This document shows, piece after piece, positions 15,769 to 19,493 of a DNA stretch of 19,493 nt. Every line of letters begins with the position of its first letter. Positions within the stretch are counted from its first letter, which is position 1. The position numbers and the translations under genes are program-made. Origin of the DNA: JBCCYM01 sp039190005 (GTDB lineage: Bacteria; Pseudomonadota; Gammaproteobacteria; UBA12402); NCBI GenBank assembly GCA_039190005.1, contig JBCCYM010000033.1, positions 1 through 19,493 of the forward strand. The letters run 5' to 3'. Under the pieces are notes generated by a model that worked only from the letters and a program-made list of their open reading frames with translations, was not told the origin of the DNA and did no database searches.

Positions 15769-15945
15769 ATGCCCAAGAGAAATAAAAAAGCAATCACCTT
15801 ACCGTCTGTTGATTTTAGTCAGCCTGTTTCCGCTCGCCTCTCGATACTATCTATTTGTTATAAGTTGTTAGACATAATCCGATCTCAGGCACAAAATCAA
15901 CGCGTCCAATGTCAACAACAAGTGTTCACACTAAAGGCTAAGTGA
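15769..15945 (+). CDS. Possible 58-aa protein overlapping the POT transporter start
   Basis: An ATG at 15769 opens a 58-codon frame (begins MPKRNKKAITLPSVDFSQ, ends QQQVFTLKAK) whose TGA stop (15943-15945) shares its A with the ATG of the transporter. Such TGATG overlaps usually mark translational coupling. The peptide is basic, soluble and glutamine-rich near the end, with no signal peptide or membrane span; I recognise no family. Against it, no Shine-Dalgarno sequence precedes the ATG. A TTGACA (15747-15752) lies just upstream but has no good -10 partner. It could be a leader peptide controlling the transporter, a small accessory protein, or a chance frame. Confidence 0.35.
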   Translation: MPKRNKKAITLPSVDFSQPVSARLSILSICYKLLDIIRSQAQNQRVQCQQQVFTLKAK

Positions 15946-17384
15946 TGAGACCAAAGCACTCTAGCGTCTTTAATGCTATTTTTTTACTAGAGATATGGGA
16001 GCGATTTGGCTACTATTCGGTTCAGGCTATTTTAGCATACTTTTTAGTCAACCATATCGGCCTTAACCAGGCTCAATCATTTATTCTATTTGGCGCTTAC
16101 AACGCGCTTGTTTACTGTTTTGTAGCCGCTGGTGGTTATATTGGTGACAAAGTACTTGGCGCCAAACGCACCATGTTGATGGGATTAGCCGTACTATTAC
16201 TGGGATACCTGCTATTAGGTTTTGCCGGCAAAGCTTTTATTTATTTTTCACTTTCACTTGTTTGTGTGGGAACAGGCCTTTTTAAGTCCAACCCTTCAAG
16301 TCTGCTCTCTAAATGTTATATCTCTGAGGGACCAGAGCACCTACAAAATGCCTTTACATGGTATTACATGGCAATTAATATTGGAGGCGTTCTAGGATTA
16401 TTTGGCTCTCCAATTATCGCGCATCATTTAGGATACAGTTATTCGTTTATTACAAGCGCGATCGGTATGTGTTTAGCATTTTCAACATTTTTTTACCATA
16501 GAAAAACATTAGCCACAATCTCTACTCAAGCAGGCAGTCAACAACTATCAATAGTAAAGCTTATAACGACTATAATGCTTGCCATCTTGGCAGTCATCAT
16601 AACCAGTTATCTACTGATGCATATTATACTTGCCAAAATAGTACTAGTCGTTATCGCGTTGATCGTCATTATCGCGTTTTGCATCTATGGTTTCTATCAA
16701 ACATTATCAACTCAATATCGTATGACTGCCGCTATTATCCTGATGGTTGAGGCTATTATTTTTCAAGTGCTTTATTTACAGATGCCAACATCAATTAATT
16801 TTTTCACCATTCACAATGTGACACATCAAGTATTAGGACTGCCTATTCAAGCTCAAAGTTTTCAGGCACTGGACCCTATATGGATTATGATAATTAGTCC
16901 ATTTCTTGCATCTTTTTATGTTAAGCTTAAAAAATCAGGATACAACTTCAACATTGCTAGAAAATTCGCGCTAGGAATGTTTTGCTGCTCGGCCGCGTTT
17001 CTTACCTTGTTTACCAGTCGGTATTTTGCTAATAGTCAGGGCATTGTGTCATCATGGTGGATAATATTAAGTTATTTCTTTCAGGCAACAGGAGAACTAC
17101 TCATATCAGCTTTAGGCGTGGCAATGGTCAGTGAATTAATCCCAGAAGAAATATCCGGTTTTGCGATGGGTATGTGGTTTGTATTTCTCAGCATAGGTAA
17201 TTTTCTGTCTGGATATGTTGCCGCCCTAGCTTCAATACCAAAACATTTAGTCAGCGATAAAGCTTCATCATTAATAGTTTATACTTCCCTCTTTCTAAAA
17301 ATAGGCTTAATTGTTTTGCTTATCTCATTAGTAATGTTTCTGACATCTAATTTTAAAACTAAATTAATAGGCAAAATCCACTAA
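15945..17384 (+). CDS. POT/PTR family proton-coupled di/tripeptide symporter, 479 aa
   Basis: The product imports short peptides across the inner membrane with protons. About 14 membrane spans are visible, as in bacterial Dtp-type carriers. The proton-coupling ExxERFGYY motif is intact in the first span (EIWERFGYY), followed by the family signatures GGYIGDKVLGAKR after span 2, GTGLFKSNPSSLL, and FTWYYMAINIGGVLG in span 5; the C-terminal half has the conserved ELLISALGVAMVSELIPE segment. A GTG at 15942 would add one residue, but AAAGG (15933-15937) lies 7 bases before the ATG at 15945, which I choose. It overlaps the stop of a 58-codon ORF. Peptide uptake suits an amino-acid-dependent, possibly intracellular lifestyle, which is inference. 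No terminator is obvious after the stop. Confidence 0.93.
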   Translation: MRPKHSSVFNAIFLLEIWERFGYYSVQAILAYFLVNHIGLNQAQSFILFGAYNALVYCFVAAGGYIGDKVLGAKRTMLMGLAVLLLGYLLLGFAGKAFIYFSLSLVCVGTGLFKSNPSSLLSKCYISEGPEHLQNAFTWYYMAINIGGVLGLFGSPIIAHHLGYSYSFITSAIGMCLAFSTFFYHRKTLATISTQAGSQQLSIVKLITTIMLAILAVIITSYLLMHIILAKIVLVVIALIVIIAFCIYGFYQTLSTQYRMTAAIILMVEAIIFQVLYLQMPTSINFFTIHNVTHQVLGLPIQAQSFQALDPIWIMIISPFLASFYVKLKKSGYNFNIARKFALGMFCCSAAFLTLFTSRYFANSQGIVSSWWIILSYFFQATGELLISALGVAMVSELIPEEISGFAMGMWFVFLSIGNFLSGYVAALASIPKHLVSDKASSLIVYTSLFLKIGLIVLLISLVMFLTSNFKTKLIGKIH

Positions 17385-17572
17385 AGGAAATACTCACTCA
17401 AGTGAACGGTCATATTTATTTTAAAAACCGCGGTAGCGCGAATATTATAAGTATTATTATATGTTTTATATTTTAGTGTATTATTTGCTAAAGATACTGT
17501 CCAATCATTTCCATATCAGTAAATATACCGATAATTAAATAAAAAATATTTGAAATTAAAACAACGCGCTAA

Positions 17573-17599
17573 CTGAATATTTCTTCATGAAATATTCAG
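17573..17599. repeat. Perfect 11-bp stem palindrome
   Basis: CTGAATATTTC (17573-17583) and its exact reverse complement GAAATATTCAG (17589-17599) flank a five-base loop, TTCAT. No T-run follows on either strand, so it is not an ordinary terminator. It is one of several dyads in the 536-base gap between the POT gene and the minus-strand orphan gene. Confidence 0.6.
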
Positions 17600-17651
17600 C
17601 CACACGCTCTCCATCCACTTAGCTATTCGTGCTTGAACAGCCTCACTGAGA

Positions 17652-17686
17652 AACTACTATGATTTAGTAGTTTTGTTGCAACAAAA
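17652..17686. repeat. Two adjacent palindromes
   Basis: AACTACTA (17652-17659) pairs perfectly with TAGTAGTT (17665-17672) across TGATT. Overlapping its end is a perfect 16-base palindrome, TTTTGTTGCAACAAAA (17671-17686). They could be operator sites or competing hairpins; nothing links them to a known regulator. The rest of the gap 17385-17734 is AT-rich, with one CGCGGTAGCGCG-type short dyad near 17430. Confidence 0.5.
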
Positions 17687-17734
17687 TTGGATTACCAATA
17701 CCGGCAGATTAACTCCGCACTCATACTTTACATT

Positions 17735-17839
17735 ATGGCAATTTCCCGCTTTCCCCTTTGGCATAATCAGCATATCATTATCCCCATAGTAGGATTAATA
17801 TTTACTATCTTTTTACTGATTTTGTTATTAGCATTGTAG
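17735..17839 (+). CDS. Possible 34-aa single-span membrane peptide
   Basis: An ATG at 17735 opens a 34-codon frame: a short polar, basic start (MAISRFPLWHNQH) followed by about 20 uninterrupted hydrophobic residues (IIIPIVGLIFTIFLLILLLA) and a stop. This is the usual form of small membrane peptides. No Shine-Dalgarno sequence is seen and the frame is open upstream to 17663, so the start is uncertain. AT-rich intergenic DNA easily produces hydrophobic frames by chance, which lowers confidence. No family is recognised. Confidence 0.28.
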   Translation: MAISRFPLWHNQHIIIPIVGLIFTIFLLILLLAL

Positions 17840-17920
17840 ATCTATCGTAATCCATTCTGAACTTGTTATTTCTGTTGGTTTTTTGCACCCCCAAATTTGA
17901 AAAAACTCAATGTTATATGA

Positions 17921-19240
17921 CTATTTATTACTAATACGAATACAGCCTTGAAAAAATCTACTTGTCGTTGGAAAAACATCACCACCATTAATGAGAAAAC
18001 GGTCATCCTTTTCCATAATCTTTTCTGTTGGTTTAATACCGCTAAGACCACCTGTGTTTGAATGGAAAAAGTCATAATTAACTTTATCCCCCAAACAGTA
18101 TAATTCAGTAGAAGCGATATTTAACGTATTACTTGATAAATAATCAAGACATCGCTCAAGTAACAATTTAACATGATACAAGTCATTTAGAATAGTTGAA
18201 TCATCATTCGATTTTAATGAAAACTCCATTGAGGTAGGAAACTGCAATGAATAATAAACAGGTTTATTTTTAAAAATATCAGGCTGCATCGTAATAGGCG
18301 AGTATTGCTTGAGTTTATAAACATTTTTATAAGCTTCCTGAATATGGCTAATAGGAGCGGCCATATCATTTGTTGATGGCGAGAACGCCGGCGCGCGCCC
18401 AACCCCTACTGTGATAAGATGCTTAACGGTATTTAAAATATCAGGGCTTGGTTTCAGCTTGTCTTTTATCTGCATAACAGAAAAAACCGCGTCCCAAATA
18501 AATTGATTACGTATTGCTTCACTTCTACCCCAATCTTTGTCAAGCATATAATAGCGCAAATCCCGCCAAGTTTTATCGCGAAATTTTTCAAACCATTTGC
18601 CTGAGAAAAAAATAAGTTCCGTGTGCCAATCTGAAGGCTGTTGAGGGCTATTCGCCAAGCCTTTGAAAACCGACCAATGATCCAACATTGAAGCAGGACA
18701 GTCTGGATTAATTTTATAATATCGACATAAACTACGATGGCGACGGGCGTCAGAAATTTTAGGTAACATAAAAATAGAACGCGCTCCCGCTGTTACATCC
18801 CATAAAAAAGCTGGTTGTAAAGACTTAAAGTCACTCAACACTACCCAAGTATAGAAAAACCAACCTATAGGCAAAAGTCCGAGCGACAAAGGTAATAAAA
18901 CACGCTGGGGCATCGTCAACGATACTTCAATGGTATGATTCAGCGTCAAGGAAACAGGGCTAGAACCGTCATTATAATTCAAATCTGATTTAATTTGCTT
19001 GGACAGCGTGTCATCAGATAAAGGCACAGTTCTTCCATGATTATTCGGTAATTGTAAATACCCTTGTTTGACAATATAACTCCCGTAAGGATAGCTTGCT
19101 TTATAAAGCCTATACTGCTTATTTGGACTAATGTCGTCAATAATACCAGCCAATTCAGGATTGATTTTGGCGATATCATTACGCACATCGGCCCAACTTA
19201 GAGATTTTAATGTTACGCGTTTATCATTCAACTTTGTCAT
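17921..19240 (-). CDS. Uncharacterised protein, 439 aa
   Basis: I do not recognise this protein. It begins MTKLNDKRVTLKSLSWADVR without a signal peptide. One strongly hydrophobic stretch (about 113-136: LLPLSLGLLPIGWFFYTWVV) could be a membrane span or a buried helix; the rest is soluble, with many aromatic residues (for example DWHTELIFFSGKWFEKF at 204-220 and DLRYYMLDKDWGRSEAIRNQF at 227-247). Other visible segments are VGVGRAPAFSPST (278-290) and the end FLINGGDVFPTTSRFFQGC (415-433). No repeats, coiled coil or catalytic motif stand out. The start is secure, as AAGGAG (19246-19251) lies 5 bases before the ATG. The reading frame is long, undamaged and well initiated, so the gene is probably functional. 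It is transcribed alone and divergently from a gene at the right edge. Confidence 0.8.
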   Translation of the reverse strand: MTKLNDKRVTLKSLSWADVRNDIAKINPELAGIIDDISPNKQYRLYKASYPYGSYIVKQGYLQLPNNHGRTVPLSDDTLSKQIKSDLNYNDGSSPVSLTLNHTIEVSLTMPQRVLLPLSLGLLPIGWFFYTWVVLSDFKSLQPAFLWDVTAGARSIFMLPKISDARRHRSLCRYYKINPDCPASMLDHWSVFKGLANSPQQPSDWHTELIFFSGKWFEKFRDKTWRDLRYYMLDKDWGRSEAIRNQFIWDAVFSVMQIKDKLKPSPDILNTVKHLITVGVGRAPAFSPSTNDMAAPISHIQEAYKNVYKLKQYSPITMQPDIFKNKPVYYSLQFPTSMEFSLKSNDDSTILNDLYHVKLLLERCLDYLSSNTLNIASTELYCLGDKVNYDFFHSNTGGLSGIKPTEKIMEKDDRFLINGGDVFPTTSRFFQGCIRISNK

Positions 19241-19267
19241 ACATGCTCCTTACTTACTTTGTAGTAT

Positions 19268-19283
19268 TACTATAATAATAGTA
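19268..19283. promoter_or_regulatory. Palindrome over the promoter of the 439-aa gene
   Basis: TACTAT (19268-19273) and ATAGTA (19278-19283) form a 16-base dyad with AATA between. On the minus strand a promoter-like pair overlaps it: TTTAGT, 17 bases, then TATAGT. A repressor binding here could control the gene starting at 19240; AT-richness makes chance dyads common. Confidence 0.3.
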
Positions 19284-19352
19284 TATCAAAAACTAAAGAT
19301 ATTATTTTTTTGAGCCACTCACGAATAAAAAACAGTGATTATTCATAGTTAG

Positions 19353-19422
19353 CCATCATAGCAGAAAAACTATAACCTATTGATTATATTATTATTTATT
19401 TCCTCTTGCTTTGCTATGATGG
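19353..19422. repeat. Widely spaced perfect 11-bp inverted repeat in the divergent promoter region
   Basis: CCATCATAGCA (19353-19363) and TGCTATGATGG (19412-19422) are exact reverse complements 48 bases apart. The right half overlaps the -35 element of the rightward promoter. They may be paired operator half-sites or the stem of an AT-rich loop. Confidence 0.5.
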
Positions 19423-19448
19423 ACAAATTTTACTCTTTAAGTTATAAT
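19420..19448 (+). promoter_or_regulatory. Strong sigma70-type promoter of the gene at the right edge
   Basis: TGGACA (19420-19425), a 17-base spacer and a consensus TATAAT (19443-19448) lie 42 bases before a start codon at 19490 that has an AAAAGAGGT ribosome-binding site (19476-19484). Confidence 0.65.
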
Positions 19449-19489
19449 GGCTTTTGTTAATAGTAACAAAATAATAAAAGAGGTAAATA

Positions 19490-19493
19490 ATGA
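19490..19493 (+). CDS. Start of a gene cut off by the window end
   Basis: Only the ATG and one further base are inside the window. The start is supported by AAAAGAGGT five bases upstream and by the consensus promoter at 19420-19448. The product is unknown. Confidence 0.45.

Noticed and set aside
17585..17653. Minus-strand fragment reading EAVQARIAKWMESVWLNIS
   Set aside because: It looks protein-like but is only 22 codons, preceded by two stop codons and without a start; it may be a gene remnant but cannot be supported.

Overview
The window reads as a chromosomal stretch of an AT-rich gammaproteobacterium. The gene set (glycine-zipper surface lipoprotein of the RT0821/Lpp0805 type, TTC38-type tetratricopeptide protein, POT peptide transporter, HAE1 efflux pump) is compatible with a Legionellales-like, possibly host-associated lineage. 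That placement is an inference from family content and base composition, not from a marker gene. Most genes are housekeeping or envelope functions. The accessory signal is concentrated at 12.1-13.1 kb and in the last 2.2 kb.

Layout from left to right. A secreted protein of unknown family (173-1285) faces a cupin of the 2,4'-dihydroxyacetophenone dioxygenase type (1311-1787, minus). A roughly 400-base gap holds a doubtful 48-codon ORF and a promoter, followed by an EamA/DMT permease (2195-3103). Next comes a tightly packed envelope cluster: a periplasmic DegP/DegQ-type protease, an RND periplasmic adaptor and an RND inner-membrane pump (3246-8814), with no outer-membrane channel gene in the window. 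A TTC38-like TPR gene (8862-10084) is broken by a one-base frameshift in an A-tract. It converges on murF (10118-11482, minus), which here lies outside the usual cell-wall gene cluster. A glycine-zipper lipoprotein gene (11629-12081) is divergent from murF.

The most informative region is 12143-12996. An intact HigA/NadS-type antitoxin gene sits directly downstream of a HigB-like (RelE, PF06296-type) toxin gene that is broken twice. One lesion is a 186-base foldback element (12679-12864) with 26-base terminal inverted repeats, which has the structure of a MITE. The other is an independent one-base frameshift. The middle of the element carries a near-copy of a short repeat (CCTTCGACAAGCTCAGG) that also occurs in the leader of the LysE/ArgO gene at 15.5 kb, so two apparently unrelated loci share one repeat family.

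RecJ (13100-14821) and a LysE/ArgO-type amino-acid exporter (14833-15438) follow on the minus strand as a likely two-gene operon. Divergent from them is a POT/PTR proton-peptide symporter (15945-17384), preceded by a 58-codon ORF whose stop overlaps its start. A palindrome-rich gap (17385-17920) contains a possible 34-residue single-span membrane peptide. An unrecognised 439-residue protein (17921-19240, minus) is divergent from a gene whose promoter, ribosome-binding site and start codon are visible at the right edge but whose body lies outside the window.

I found no tRNA, rRNA, CRISPR array, prophage or complete insertion sequence. I do not see a clearly new multi-gene system. The best leads are the MITE/toxin scar, the shared short repeat, the two orphan proteins and the small ORFs.
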